Source: Streptococcus thermophilus
Lineage (GTDB): Bacteria > Actinomycetota > Actinomycetes > Mycobacteriales > Mycobacteriaceae
Length of the DNA: 64,000 nucleotides
Direction: 5' to 3'
Assembly (NCBI GenBank): GCA_900618065.1
Contig: UYIL01000003.1
Location: 620,001 to 684,000 of the forward strand
The translations under genes were made by a program, and so were the position numbers. The notes beneath the pieces were generated by a model that did no database searches, was not told the origin of the DNA, and was given only the letters and a program-made list of their open reading frames with translations. Positions 1-8,206 of this stretch are shown piece by piece (within the stretch, counting starts at the first letter, position 1; every line of letters begins with the position of its first letter).

Positions 1-834
1 ATTTCCTCCATCGTGTGCGCGGTGCTGTCGTGCTGGCTGGTCCTCGTCGGCTGGTCGCTGATGGGCGATGCCGTGTCTCACGCGGTGTTCCCCGGCGTGG
101 TGCTGGCGTATATCGCGGGCGTTCCCTTCGCTCTCGGGGCAGTGGTCTTCGGCTTCCTCGCTGTGGGATTGATCGGTGTTGTGCGTGATACGAGCCGGGT
201 CAAAGAAGACGCTGCGATCGGAATCGTCTTCACCACGCTCTTCGCGTTCGGGCTCGTGCTCATATCCGTCACGCCCTCGCAGACCGACCTCAACCACATT
301 ATCTTCGGCAACCTGCTCGGCGTCTCCAAAGCTGATCTTGTACAGATCTTCGTTTTGGGCGTGGCCACGCTGGCTGTGCTCGTGCTCAAGCGCCGCGATT
401 TCACGCTTTTCGCTTTCGATCCCGTGCATGCTCACGCGATTGGTTTGCGGCCGAAGCTGATTGGGGCAGTGTTGCTCGCCCTGCTCGCGCTCACTTGCGT
501 GGTGGGGTTGCAGGCCGTCGGGGTGATCCTCGTGGTGGCGATGCTGATCATTCCGGGCGCGACCGCATCCCTGCTGACCGACAGTTTCGGCCGCATGCTG
601 CTGATCGCCCCTGCGGTGGCCACCGTATGCTCTGTCGTGGGGCTGTACGTGAGCTATTACCTCGACGCTTCGCCTGGCGGACTCGTGGTCATGGCGCAGG
701 GGGTCGCATTCCTGCTGGTGTACCTGTTCAGCCCGCGCCAGGGGATCATCACAGCGCGTGCGCTCCGGGGCGGAACGGCGCGTCTAACTGGAGACGAACA
801 GCGCGCCGGAAGCGGTGCGGCCGAGCGGAACTGA
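1..834 (+). CDS. Metal (Mn/Zn/Fe) ABC transporter permease, 5'-truncated by window edge
   Basis: Membrane subunit of an ABC-3 family (ZnuB/MntB-like) metal importer. The frame is open from base 1, so the true start lies upstream; about 277 residues are visible. It is almost entirely hydrophobic, with around seven or eight membrane segments and the family-typical stretch with Gly-Asp-Ala-Val-Ser-His-Ala near residue 23, followed by a hydrophilic tail. The ATPase and binding-protein genes would be expected upstream. Its 3' end overlaps the convergent mntR-like gene by 51 bases, and this neighbour suggests manganese as substrate, which is inference. Zinc or iron cannot be excluded. Confidence 0.88.
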   Translation: MSSIVCAVLSCWLVLVGWSLMGDAVSHAVFPGVVLAYIAGVPFALGAVVFGFLAVGLIGVVRDTSRVKEDAAIGIVFTTLFAFGLVLISVTPSQTDLNHIIFGNLLGVSKADLVQIFVLGVATLAVLVLKRRDFTLFAFDPVHAHAIGLRPKLIGAVLLALLALTCVVGLQAVGVILVVAMLIIPGATASLLTDSFGRMLLIAPAVATVCSVVGLYVSYYLDASPGGLVVMAQGVAFLLVYLFSPRQGIITARALRGGTARLTGDEQRAGSGAAERN

Positions 835-1470
835 GTTCTTTGCCCCGTCCACCTTCACATCTAGCGACTCGGAAAACGGCGCACCTTCTGAGACCGTGAG
901 GACGGCACCGACAACGATGCCGTTCTCCTCGAAAAACTTCAGCAGGGTCGGGTCCGAATCGGAGATCCGCTCGACAGTGACCGTCGTCCCCGCTGCGCCG
1001 GCGCCCACCCCAGCATCCGTGAGGCGGCGCGCGTCCAAAGCGAGCACCGTACCGTCGGCGGCCGGGATCGGATCCCCGTGCGGGTCGCGGGTGGGATGGC
1101 CGAGCAGCTTGTCCAGCCTGTCCACCAGGTAGTCAGAGACTGCGTGCTCCAAGTGCTCCGCTTCGTCGTGCACTTCGTCCCACGTGTACCCGAGAGTCTC
1201 CACCAAGAACGTCTCGATGAGCCGGTGGCGCCGAATCATGTCCACTGCGTATCCGTGACCCTTCTCGGTCAATTCCACCGAGCCGTAGGGGGCGTGCACG
1301 ATCAACTCCTGTGCGGCGAGCTTGCGCACAGCATCCGAGACCGACGACATCCGCAGCCCCGTCTGCTTCGAAATCAGGGTCGCCGTGACGGGTTCCGTCG
1401 ACCATTCCGTGAGACTCCAGATGACCTTCAAATAGTTCTGGGTCGAGGTGGATAATTCGCTCACCGACAT
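784..1470 (-). CDS. mntR: DtxR/MntR-family metal-dependent transcriptional regulator
   Basis: 228-residue metalloregulator. The N-terminal winged helix (residues about 5-65) carries the family helix-turn-helix, followed by the metal-binding/dimerisation domain with the HRLIETFL and [12 protein letters not shown] segments that supply metal ligands, and a C-terminal SH3-like FeoA domain (about 150-228). This is the longer DtxR/IdeR/MntR layout. Its gene tail overlaps the convergent metal permease by 51 bases, so it probably controls that transporter in response to Mn (inference). The ATG at 1470 has a -10 match TAGAGT seven bases upstream and no Shine-Dalgarno, fitting a leaderless mRNA. DtxR itself (iron) is the alternative; the permease neighbour favours MntR. 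Confidence 0.85.
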   Translation of the reverse strand: MSVSELSTSTQNYLKVIWSLTEWSTEPVTATLISKQTGLRMSSVSDAVRKLAAQELIVHAPYGSVELTEKGHGYAVDMIRRHRLIETFLVETLGYTWDEVHDEAEHLEHAVSDYLVDRLDKLLGHPTRDPHGDPIPAADGTVLALDARRLTDAGVGAGAAGTTVTVERISDSDPTLLKFFEENGIVVGAVLTVSEGAPFSESLDVKVDGAKNSVPLGRTASGALFVSS

Positions 1471-1477
1471 GCGTTCA

Positions 1478-1483
1478 ACTCTA
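1478..1483 (-). promoter_or_regulatory. -10 box of mntR (leaderless)
   Basis: TAGAGT on the reverse strand, 7 bases before the ATG, so the transcript would begin at or next to the start codon. Confidence 0.5.
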
Positions 1484-1552
1484 CTTATCTTCCGGGAGCA
1501 TGCTTATCGACGTCGCCCTGAACCCGCAATTCACCCTGCACAGTTGCGACTG

Positions 1553-1581
1553 TTCGGTCTATTCAGGCCATGAGTTAGACT
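1553..1581 (+). promoter_or_regulatory. guaA promoter, leaderless
   Basis: A weak -35 TTCGGT (1553-1558), a 17-base spacer and a -10 TAGACT (1576-1581) end 8 bases before the GTG at 1590. No Shine-Dalgarno is present. This decides the GTG start over the upstream in-frame ATG at 1500. Confidence 0.6.
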
Positions 1582-1589
1582 CTGAAACC

Positions 1590-3182
1590 GTGACTACCTC
1601 CGCGAACGCACCAGAGCAGACCCCGCCCGCAAACGCCCACCCGCGCCCGGTCCTTGTCGTCGACTTCGGCGCGCAGTACGCGCAGCTCATCGCCCGCCGC
1701 GTGCGCGAGGCCCGCATCTACTCCGAGGTCGTTCCGCACACGATCACGGCGGATGAACTCAAGGCGAAAGACCCGGTGGCGCTCGTGCTGTCCGGCGGCC
1801 CGTCGTCGGTGTATGAGGCCGGTGCACCCCAGCTCGACCCGGAGATCTTCAAGCTGGGCCTGCCCACGTTCGGCATTTGCTACGGCTTCCAGGTGATGAC
1901 GCAAGCTTTGGGCGGCACCGTGGCTAAGACCGGTTCCTGCGAGTACGGCCGCACAACCATGGACGTGCGCGGCGGTGTCCTCCACGCCGGCCTGAATGAG
2001 CAGCACCCGGTGTGGATGAGCCACGGCGACTCGGTGACCCGCGCGCCCGACGGGTTCGATGTCACCGCCGCGACCGAGGGCGCGCCCGTCGCCGCCTTCG
2101 AGAACGCCGATCTGTGCATGGCGGGCGTGCAGTACCACCCTGAGGTCATGCATTCGCCGCACGGCCAGCAGGTGCTCACGCGCTTCCTCACCGAGATCGC
2201 GGGCTTGGAGCAAACATGGACCGCGTCGAACATCGCCGACCAGCTTATCGACGCGATTTCCGAACAGATCGGCCCCGACGGCCACGCGATTTGCGGCTTG
2301 TCCGGAGGAGTCGACTCCGCCGTCGCGGCGGCCTTGGTCCAGCGTGCGATCGGCGACCGCCTCACGTGCGTGTTCGTCGACCACGGCCTGCTGCGCCAGG
2401 GTGAGCGCGAGCAGGTGGAGACCGACTTCGTTGCGGCGACCGGCGCCCGTCTGGTCACCGTCGACGAGCGCGAGGCCTTCCTGGGCAAGCTCGCCGGCGT
2501 CACCGACCCGGAGGCCAAGCGCAAGGCGATCGGCGCGGAGTTCATCCGCTCCTTCGAGCGCGCGGTCGCCGGCGTCCTCGAAGGCCAGGATGTCGGCTTC
2601 CTCGTCCAGGGAACGCTCTACCCGGACGTTGTGGAGTCCGGCGGCGGCTCCGGCACCGCGAACATCAAGAGCCATCACAACGTCGGCGGCCTGCCCGACG
2701 ACGTCGAGTTCGAGCTGGTCGAGCCCCTGCGCACCTTGTTCAAAGACGAGGTCCGCGCCGTCGGCCGCGAGCTGGGCCTGCCGGATGTGATTGTGAACCG
2801 CCAGCCGTTCCCGGGCCCGGGCCTGGGCATCCGCATCGTCGGCGAGGTCACCGCCGAGCGTTTGGAGACACTGCGCGCCGCCGACGCCATCGCCCGCGAG
2901 GAGCTCACCCGCGCCGGCCTCGACGACCAGATCTGGCAGTGCCCGGTGGTGCTGCTTGCCGACGTCCGCTCTGTCGGCGTCCAAGGCGACGGCCGCACTT
3001 ACGGCCACCCGATCGTGCTGCGCCCGGTGACCTCCGAAGACGCGATGACCGCGGACTGGGTCCGCGTGCCCTACGAGGTCTTGGAGACCATCTCCACTCG
3101 CATCACCAACGAGGTCGAGGACGTCAACCGCGTGGTTGTGGACATCACGTCCAAGCCGCCGGGAACCATCGAGTGGGAGTAG
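1590..3182 (+). CDS. guaA: GMP synthase (glutamine-hydrolysing)
   Basis: Converts XMP, ATP and glutamine to GMP, the last step of guanine nucleotide synthesis. From GTG 1590 the product is 530 residues, close to corynebacterial GuaA. The N-terminal class I glutamine amidotransferase has the nucleophile motif GICYGFQ (Cys near residue 96) and its His-Pro-Glu partner (YHPEVMHS). The ATP-pyrophosphatase half carries the P-loop SGGVDSA near residues 238-244, and the dimerisation domain ends in KPPGTIEWE, the canonical GuaA C-terminus. It is divergent from mntR and convergent with esrI. An upstream in-frame ATG at 1500 would add 30 residues not seen in the family, so it is not used. Confidence 0.98.
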   Translation: MTTSANAPEQTPPANAHPRPVLVVDFGAQYAQLIARRVREARIYSEVVPHTITADELKAKDPVALVLSGGPSSVYEAGAPQLDPEIFKLGLPTFGICYGFQVMTQALGGTVAKTGSCEYGRTTMDVRGGVLHAGLNEQHPVWMSHGDSVTRAPDGFDVTAATEGAPVAAFENADLCMAGVQYHPEVMHSPHGQQVLTRFLTEIAGLEQTWTASNIADQLIDAISEQIGPDGHAICGLSGGVDSAVAAALVQRAIGDRLTCVFVDHGLLRQGEREQVETDFVAATGARLVTVDEREAFLGKLAGVTDPEAKRKAIGAEFIRSFERAVAGVLEGQDVGFLVQGTLYPDVVESGGGSGTANIKSHHNVGGLPDDVEFELVEPLRTLFKDEVRAVGRELGLPDVIVNRQPFPGPGLGIRIVGEVTAERLETLRAADAIAREELTRAGLDDQIWQCPVVLLADVRSVGVQGDGRTYGHPIVLRPVTSEDAMTADWVRVPYEVLETISTRITNEVEDVNRVVVDITSKPPGTIEWE

Positions 3183-3187
3183 TGAGC

Positions 3188-3213
3188 GGCCTCGTCGCTC
3201 ACCCGACGAGGCC
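3188..3213 (+). terminator. Hairpin terminator after guaA
   Basis: Perfect 9-bp stem GGCCTCGTC / GACGAGGCC with an 8-base loop starts 5 bases after the guaA stop. The following bases are only moderately T-rich. Confidence 0.65.
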
Positions 3214-3220
3214 AGTCTTA

Positions 3221-3307
3221 AGATCTCGATTGCATTTTTGCCCCGTCAATCAAAATCGACCAGGGCTTTTATCGCGTGTTTGACGCGGTGATGTAATCGA
3301 GATCTTG
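3221..3307. repeat. 87-bp intergenic palindromic repeat, copy 1
   Basis: Sits between the convergent 3' ends of guaA and esrI. It has near-perfect 15-bp terminal inverted arms (AGATCTCGATTGCAT against ATGTAATCGAGATCT, one mismatch), and inner bases around CCGTCAA / TTGACGCGG can extend the stem. It aligns without gaps to 55922-56008 over exactly 87 bases (57 of 87 identical by my count), with the last 17 bases identical. Coding capacity is nil. It may be a mobile palindromic repeat, a bidirectional terminator or a structured RNA. Confidence 0.7.
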
Positions 3308-3316
3308 GGGTTTGGT

Positions 3317-4453
3317 CTACTTCGCCCACGCGACCTGAATCGAGCCCACGTTCTGGTGGATGTTGATGGTCAACAGTTCGCCATCGCCGTCGATTTCCTC
3401 TGGCGGGCAGGCCGTGTCACCGACATCGACATCGCAGTTCACACGAGCGCGGACTTTCTCGTCGGGCATGAGCACTTCAACCGAACCGACTTTCTGGCTG
3501 ATATCGAGAGTCACCGGTTCCTTCATCGGCTGCAGGTCCGTCAGATCGACGGTGAGTTCACCAACGTAGGTATTGACCGGGTGGATGCCCTCTGCGTCAG
3601 GGAAGGCGATGATCGTTTGCCCGAAGCGGGACCAGTCGCGGTTGCGGATTTCGCTTGCGGCCGCCATCGCCACGAATGTCGCAATGGTGAGCAGTAAAGC
3701 TACGGGAATCCACACCCACAGTGGCCGGTTCCTTTTCGTGCTCGGCTGTTGGGGCGGTTCGTACCCGGGGTCCGGCAGGTGCCACAATTCCGGAACAGTC
3801 CCCAACGGGTCCCACGACGGCGGCCCCGTGTGACCGTGGGCCGGGTGCGGATAACCTTCCGGAGCGGTGAATCCACTGGTGACAAGGTGGCTCGCCGGAG
3901 TCGTGGCTGGCTGGGGCTCCGGATCCCCAAAACCAGGCCCCCCAAAACCAGGCCCCCCAAACTCAGGCTGGCTGCCCTCCAGCTTCTTCGGTTGTGCGAT
4001 CACCCCTGGGGGCGGCTCTGGGAGGCGGCGGTAGAGCACCCACCATGCGAGCGCGGAAAGGGCTAGCCCGGCGAGCGCGGAGGCGGTTGCGTCGGCCCAG
4101 GTCCACGCGCTGATCGTCGGGAAGAAGAGGAACAGCAGGACCAGTAGGCCCCAGCCGGTGTCGCGCTCTTTAACCTCCACGGCGTCGAGCTGACGTGTGG
4201 GGGTTGAAATGGCTTGGGCGGGGGACGTCGATAAGCCGAAGCGCGGCATGAGGAAACCGCACAGGGTGTAGACGAACAGCCCCACACCGAACGCGAGTGA
4301 CAGCGCGGCGAACGCAACGCGCACGAGGGTGGGGTCGATGTGGTAGCGGACGCCGATTCCTTCGCAGATGCCGGCGACCATGGCGTCTCCGCCTTGTTTC
4401 TTCGGGATCCGCGGTGGGCGGGTGTCCCACATCAGTTTCAGTGTCTCGTTCAT
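3317..4453 (-). CDS. esrI: PspC/LiaF-like membrane protein, EsrI-type inhibitor
   Basis: 378 residues. An N-terminal PspC domain (about 15-75, with the GICEGIGVRYHIDPTLVRVAF signature) is followed by two further membrane segments (about 100-140), a Pro/Gly-rich cytoplasmic stretch with a short GPGFG repeat, another membrane helix near residue 250 and a C-terminal LiaF-like beta-rich domain. Its place divergent from a PspC-containing histidine kinase and its regulator matches the C. glutamicum EsrI-EsrS-EsrR envelope-stress system (LiaFSR-like), in which this protein restrains the kinase. A leaderless -10 CATACT lies 6 bases upstream (4460-4465). The symbol rests on architecture and synteny. 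Confidence 0.8.
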   Translation of the reverse strand: MNETLKLMWDTRPPRIPKKQGGDAMVAGICEGIGVRYHIDPTLVRVAFAALSLAFGVGLFVYTLCGFLMPRFGLSTSPAQAISTPTRQLDAVEVKERDTGWGLLVLLFLFFPTISAWTWADATASALAGLALSALAWWVLYRRLPEPPPGVIAQPKKLEGSQPEFGGPGFGGPGFGDPEPQPATTPASHLVTSGFTAPEGYPHPAHGHTGPPSWDPLGTVPELWHLPDPGYEPPQQPSTKRNRPLWVWIPVALLLTIATFVAMAAASEIRNRDWSRFGQTIIAFPDAEGIHPVNTYVGELTVDLTDLQPMKEPVTLDISQKVGSVEVLMPDEKVRARVNCDVDVGDTACPPEEIDGDGELLTINIHQNVGSIQVAWAK

Positions 4454-4474
4454 GGTTTCAGTATGCGAAGTACT

Positions 4475-4521
4475 GGGTGAAAGCGGTATCGGGATTCACC
4501 CTGAAATCACAGGTTCAGGGT
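4475..4521. promoter_or_regulatory. Candidate EsrR operator cluster between esrI and esrSR
   Basis: The 110-base divergent region holds ACCCTGAA (4498-4505) and its exact inverse TTCAGGGT (4514-4521) with an 8-base spacer. GGGTGAA (4475-4481) is also the exact inverse of TTCACCC (4495-4501), so two inverted repeats interlock. The cluster lies next to the esrI -10 (4460-4465) and upstream of the esrS start, as expected of an autoregulatory site. Assignment to EsrR is inference. Confidence 0.5.
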
Positions 4522-4565
4522 TTGTCCTGATTCCCTGCCGCACGCCGCGTGCCATGATGTACAGC

Positions 4566-5783
4566 ATGCCCCAGCACTACGCCCCCGAGCCGCCCCGGCC
4601 CTACCCGCGCTTTGTGCGCGAGCAGGAGCACCGGGTCATTGCTGGTGTCGCGGCGGGGTTGTCTGCGCATTTGCTTGTCGACGTCACCTACATCCGCCTT
4701 TTCCTCTCCCTCTCCTCCCTCCTTGGCGGGCTGGGCATCATCCTGTACGCCGCTTTGTGGATCTTCACCCCGCTGGGCGCACCGGAGCGGCCTGTCGTGG
4801 ACAGCAAGCAGATCGGAGGGGTTTTCAACCTGCTGTTGGTCGTGGTGGCGTTTGTGCTGTGGTCGATGTCGACATCTGCGGTGGGTGATCCCGGTAACGG
4901 CGCGTTCGTGGCGGTGGTGGTCATGGTCGCGGTCGGTGCGGTGCTGGCCTGGCGCGCGTACGACCGTGACATGCGCACCGCCGGTTCGATTGCGTCCCTG
5001 CTCGTTGGCGGTGTGCTGGTCATGGGCGGTGTCATTGTCATCGCGCTCATGGGGGATCGCGGCGGGATTATGGGCGTGGTTGTGGCTGTACTGGTGGCGG
5101 TGCTCGGGGTGGGCATTCTCGTGGTGCCGCTCATTGCGCGTCTGTTCCGTTCGCTCGTGGAGGAGCGCCAAGATAAGGCGATCGCCGCGCAGCGTGCCGA
5201 CATCGCCGCTCACCTGCATGATTCCGTGCTGCAGACGCTCGCGCTCATTCAGAAGCGCGCCAGCGACTCCGAGGAAGTCGCCCGCCTTGCGCGCCGCCAG
5301 GAACGCGAGCTGAGGGCATGGCTTTACGACGCCACATCCGCTCCACCCTGGACCACCCACACCACCAATCCCGAACCCGCGCCGACTGCTGTCGCGCCGG
5401 CCACCTTCTTCGCCGCGATCAACACCGCCGCCGGAGAAGTCGAGGACCTGTTCAACGTGACCATCCGCCCTGTCACAGTTGGGGAGGACACAGCGTTCGA
5501 CGACACTGTCGAGCCCATCGTCCTGGCTGCCCGGGAAGCTATGGTGAACGCGGCGAAGCACTCCGGAGCGGGAGGGATCGACGTGTATGCCGAGAACCTC
5601 GCCGGTGAGCTCTCGGTGTTCGTCCGCGACCGTGGTGCCGGCTTTGACCCAGCGACGATCCCGGCTGACCGCCACGGTGTGCGTGATTCGATCACCGGCC
5701 GCATGGAGCGCGCCGGGGGCACAGCGACAATCAAGACCGCGCCGGGCAAAGGCACCGAGGTCGCACTGACTTTGGTTGCGTGA
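4566..5783 (+). CDS. esrS: Envelope-stress sensor histidine kinase with PspC domain
   Basis: 405 residues. A PspC domain (about 10-70) is followed by several membrane helices to about residue 200. The HisKA_3 dimerisation region carries the phospho-acceptor in HLHDSVLQ (His218), and the C-terminal HATPase has N-box EAMVNAAKHS and the GAGFDP glycine loop. This is the LiaS/NarX-type short-linker kinase without an extracellular sensor domain. It pairs with the response regulator 34 bases downstream. The ATG at 4566 follows CATGAT (4553-4558) by 7 bases, suggesting a leaderless start; ATGs at 4554 and 4557 are in-frame alternatives. The symbol is given by analogy with C. glutamicum. Confidence 0.85.
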   Translation: MPQHYAPEPPRPYPRFVREQEHRVIAGVAAGLSAHLLVDVTYIRLFLSLSSLLGGLGIILYAALWIFTPLGAPERPVVDSKQIGGVFNLLLVVVAFVLWSMSTSAVGDPGNGAFVAVVVMVAVGAVLAWRAYDRDMRTAGSIASLLVGGVLVMGGVIVIALMGDRGGIMGVVVAVLVAVLGVGILVVPLIARLFRSLVEERQDKAIAAQRADIAAHLHDSVLQTLALIQKRASDSEEVARLARRQERELRAWLYDATSAPPWTTHTTNPEPAPTAVAPATFFAAINTAAGEVEDLFNVTIRPVTVGEDTAFDDTVEPIVLAAREAMVNAAKHSGAGGIDVYAENLAGELSVFVRDRGAGFDPATIPADRHGVRDSITGRMERAGGTATIKTAPGKGTEVALTLVA

Positions 5784-5804
5784 CCCAGCACCTTTGGTGC
5801 GGGG

Positions 5805-5810
5805 TAGTGT
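5805..5810 (+). promoter_or_regulatory. -10 box before esrR (leaderless)
   Basis: TAGTGT lies 7 bases before the esrR ATG, so esrR may have its own promoter in addition to readthrough from esrS. Confidence 0.4.
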
Positions 5811-5817
5811 CGGGTTT

Positions 5818-6480
5818 ATGGCAGTGAAGGTGTTCCTCGTCGACGACCACTCGGTCTTCCGCTCCGGCGTCCGGGCAGAGCTGAGCGCGGCGCCCGGCAT
5901 TGAGATCGTTGGTGCCGCCGGCACGGTCGCCGACGCGGTCACAGGGATCGGGGACACCCAGCCTGACGTCGTGCTTTTGGACGTTCACATGCCCGATGGC
6001 GGCGGCCTCGCCGTGATCACCCGAGCACCCGGGCCGCAGTACCTGGCCCTGTCCGTCTCCGACGCTGCCGAGGATGTCATCGCGCTGATCCGCGCCGGTG
6101 CCCGCGGTTACGTGACCAAGAACATCGACGGGCCCGAGCTGGCCGAAGCCATTGTCCAGGTCCACGGTGGAGACGCGTACTTCTCCCCGCGGCTGGCGGG
6201 TTTCGTGCTCGATGCCTTCGCGTCGGGCGGGGTTGTCGAGGATCCTGCGGGGGAGCCGGAGAAGGCGGGGGAGGATGAGGAGGTCGTCGATAAGCTGACG
6301 CGGCGCGAGCTCGAGGTGCTGCGGTTGCTCGCGCGCGGGTACACGTACAAAGAGATCGCGTCTGAGCTGTTCATTTCCGTCAAGACGGTGGAGACGCACG
6401 CGTCGAATGTGCTGCGCAAGACGCAGACATCGAACCGGCATCAGCTCACGCGGTGGGCGTCGGAACGCGCGCTGGACTAA
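5818..6480 (+). CDS. esrR: NarL/LuxR-family response regulator
   Basis: 220 residues. The receiver domain (about 1-120) has the acidic pair in FLVDDH, phospho-acceptor Asp55 in LLDVHMPDGG and the conserved Lys in GYVTKN. An acidic linker precedes the LuxR-type helix-turn-helix (about 155-215, LTRRELEVLRLLARGYTYKEIA). It is the partner of the kinase just upstream and probably acts on the esrI/esrSR divergent promoter, where interlocking inverted repeats are seen. Confidence 0.88.
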   Translation: MAVKVFLVDDHSVFRSGVRAELSAAPGIEIVGAAGTVADAVTGIGDTQPDVVLLDVHMPDGGGLAVITRAPGPQYLALSVSDAAEDVIALIRAGARGYVTKNIDGPELAEAIVQVHGGDAYFSPRLAGFVLDAFASGGVVEDPAGEPEKAGEDEEVVDKLTRRELEVLRLLARGYTYKEIASELFISVKTVETHASNVLRKTQTSNRHQLTRWASERALD

Positions 6481-6505
6481 AGATCAGCTTGGCGCTCGCG
6501 AGGTA

Positions 6506-6603
6506 CTCGAAAGCTACTCGAAACGTACTCGAAATACGTTGTATCTAGCCTGACCTGCGCAGATCGATCTACTTGAAACCTACTCGAAACGGTTTCAAGT
6601 AGA
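6506..6603 (+). repeat. 98-bp direct repeat, left copy
   Basis: 92 of 98 bases match 8005-8102. It contains several CTACTCGAAAC-type units and ends in a perfect inverted repeat with 13-bp arms. The left copy sits directly before the AlbA_2 gene. Confidence 0.9.
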
Positions 6604-6605
6604 AT
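6568..6605 (+). promoter_or_regulatory. Promoter and palindromic operator of the AlbA_2 gene
   Basis: TCTACTTGAAACC and GGTTTCAAGTAGA form perfect 13-bp arms around a 10-base spacer that itself holds one TACTCGAAAC unit. The -10 TAGAAT (6600-6605) overlaps the right arm and ends 7 bases before the GTG start, so a protein bound here would block a leaderless transcript. Autoregulation by the gene's own winged helix is inference. Confidence 0.6.
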
Positions 6606-6612
6606 TACTGTT

Positions 6613-8004
6613 GTGAAAGAACGCCCCTCTTTTCAGGATGACCCCGCGCTGCTGTTGACTCTTGACGAGGATCAGTGGTTTGAGCGGAAATCGTTCCGCA
6701 TCGCCCCAAAGGACCTTGCCAAAACAATTGTGGCCATGGCTAACGCGGAAGGCGGTGTGATTGCGGTTGGAATCACTGATCGCCGGTTTGATGGTCAACC
6801 GACCTCTGCGCAGGAAAATGATCTGCGTCAAGTGACGTTCGATCACACGGATCCGACCGTTCGTGTTGATGTAGAAGCTCTTGATGCGGAAGAGGGTGCA
6901 TCTGTTCTTCTCTTCAATGTCCTGCCGAGTGACAGGGTGCATTACTTGAAATCGGGGGAGTGCTTCTTGCGTGTTGGCGACGAGTCCAAGCGGCTGAAGG
7001 CGGACGACATTCTCGAACTCCGGTACACTAAAGGGGAGCAGCAGTTCGACGCGTCGGTGCCACCCCGTGCGACCGCCGAGGACCTCAATTGGGAGCTGGT
7101 GGAGAACTACGCCGAGGTTATAGGTTCATCGTCCGCGGTAGATGCGTTGAGGGCCCGCAACTTGGTTGACCGTGATGGTCGGCCTCGCACGGCGGCGATT
7201 CTTCTGTTTGGTAAGAACCCGCAGGAGTATTTCCCGAATGCGCATGTGCGTGTGCTCCAGTTCGGGGACGATGAACGGCTTTCCGGTTACCAGCAACAAC
7301 TCATGGCTGATCGGCGTCTCGATGGCCCGCTGCCGCAGCAGATCGCTTATGCGCAGAATGTGATCGGCGAAATGCTGCCCAAGGTCCGCAGGTTGACCGG
7401 GGAGGGGCTGTTTGAAGATGAAAATCTGATCCCTCACGATGTGTGGCTTGAGGGGTTGGTTAATGCGGTGATCCACAGGTCCTACAGCATGAGCGGCGAC
7501 CACATCCGTTTCGAGATGTACCCGGGCCGGATTGAAGTCTCTAGCCCTGGCCGTTTTCCGGGGCTCGTGGATCCTGACAAGCCTGAGTCGATTGCGCGGT
7601 TTGCTAGGAATCCTCTCATTGCAAGGGTTACCGCGGAGCTTCGCATTGGCCAAGAGCTCGGCGAAGGTATTCGTCGTATGTTCGCCGGTATGCGCCGGGT
7701 TGGTTTCACGGATCCTGTGTACAGGCAGACTAGTGGAAGTGTGATTCTCACCTTGAATGCTGTTCAGCGCCTGAACTTGGGAGCTGTCGACGCTTTGCCG
7801 CCGCATTCTGCGGATGTGCTTTCCGTTCTTCAGGCAAGGGGCAGGTCAATGTCGACAGGTGAGATCGCTGAGGCCTTGGGCTTATCGACACCTCCTGTGC
7901 GTCGCGCTCTGCAAGCGATGCGAGGCAAGGGAATCATAGAGTGGCGTGGAAACAGCTCCCGCGATCCGCGCGCAGTGTGGTCGGTATTGGGCCCGCTAGG
8001 GTAG
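6613..8004 (+). CDS. AlbA_2 (Schlafen-like) / RecG-like ATP-binding regulator
   Basis: 463 residues. The N-terminal AlbA_2 domain (about 10-130) has the ERKSF and MANAEGGVIAVGI motifs. A central HATPase_c_4 segment holds EGLVNAVIHRSY and YPGRIEVSSPGRFPG, and the C-terminal winged helix (about 395-455, TGEIAEALGLSTPPVRRALQ) is the likely DNA-binding part. The family is usually annotated as a transcriptional regulator or RecG-like protein, and several members sit in defence or mobile settings. The GTG start fits a leaderless mRNA. The gene is framed by 98-bp direct repeats, the right copy starting at the base after its stop codon, which makes it look like a discrete cassette. Confidence 0.85.
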   Translation: MKERPSFQDDPALLLTLDEDQWFERKSFRIAPKDLAKTIVAMANAEGGVIAVGITDRRFDGQPTSAQENDLRQVTFDHTDPTVRVDVEALDAEEGASVLLFNVLPSDRVHYLKSGECFLRVGDESKRLKADDILELRYTKGEQQFDASVPPRATAEDLNWELVENYAEVIGSSSAVDALRARNLVDRDGRPRTAAILLFGKNPQEYFPNAHVRVLQFGDDERLSGYQQQLMADRRLDGPLPQQIAYAQNVIGEMLPKVRRLTGEGLFEDENLIPHDVWLEGLVNAVIHRSYSMSGDHIRFEMYPGRIEVSSPGRFPGLVDPDKPESIARFARNPLIARVTAELRIGQELGEGIRRMFAGMRRVGFTDPVYRQTSGSVILTLNAVQRLNLGAVDALPPHSADVLSVLQARGRSMSTGEIAEALGLSTPPVRRALQAMRGKGIIEWRGNSSRDPRAVWSVLGPLG

Positions 8005-8102
8005 CTCGAAAGCTACTCGAAACGTACTCCAAACACGTTGTATCTAGCCTGACCTGCACAGACTGACCTACTTGAAACCTACTCGAAACGGTTTCAAGTA
8101 GA
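8005..8102 (+). repeat. 98-bp direct repeat, right copy
   Basis: It begins at the base after the AlbA_2 stop codon and has six mismatches to 6506-6603. The palindrome is intact at 8068-8101. It lies upstream of the LexA box and promoter of imuA', so the cassette's operator now sits in front of the mutasome operon. Confidence 0.9.
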
Positions 8103-8145
8103 TTGCGTCATGCATGGTCTGAAGTCGCTAGGCCATTCCGCCGCA

Positions 8146-8161
8146 TAGAAAGCATGTTCGA
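8146..8161. promoter_or_regulatory. LexA (SOS) box candidate of imuA'-imuB
   Basis: TAGAAAGCATGTTCGA matches 12 of the 14 defined positions of the actinobacterial consensus TCGAAMANNTGTTCGA. It ends 9 bases before the -35 box. Confidence 0.6.
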
Positions 8162-8170
8162 CCTTTTTGA

Positions 8171-8199
8171 TTGACGTTGGTTGCCCCGGCGAGCATAAT
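8171..8199 (+). promoter_or_regulatory. imuA' promoter
   Basis: -35 TTGACG (8171-8176), 17-base spacer, -10 CATAAT (8194-8199), then 7 bases to GTG 8207. It is a near-consensus leaderless promoter and decides the start codon. Confidence 0.7.
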
Positions 8200-8206
8200 C
8201 ATCTTC

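Noticed and set aside
1500..1589. Upstream ATG start for guaA
   Set aside because: Extra 30 residues not expected in the family, and the leaderless promoter lies inside this stretch.
1575..3008. Long reverse-strand frame opposite guaA (477 codons)
   Set aside because: Antisense shadow of a high-GC gene; residue composition is Ala/Arg/Gly/Asp-rich with no family motif.
8110..8148. 12-codon reading frame after a TAGATT box in the right 98-bp repeat
   Set aside because: Too short and without other support; noted only because the repeat supplies a -10 here.
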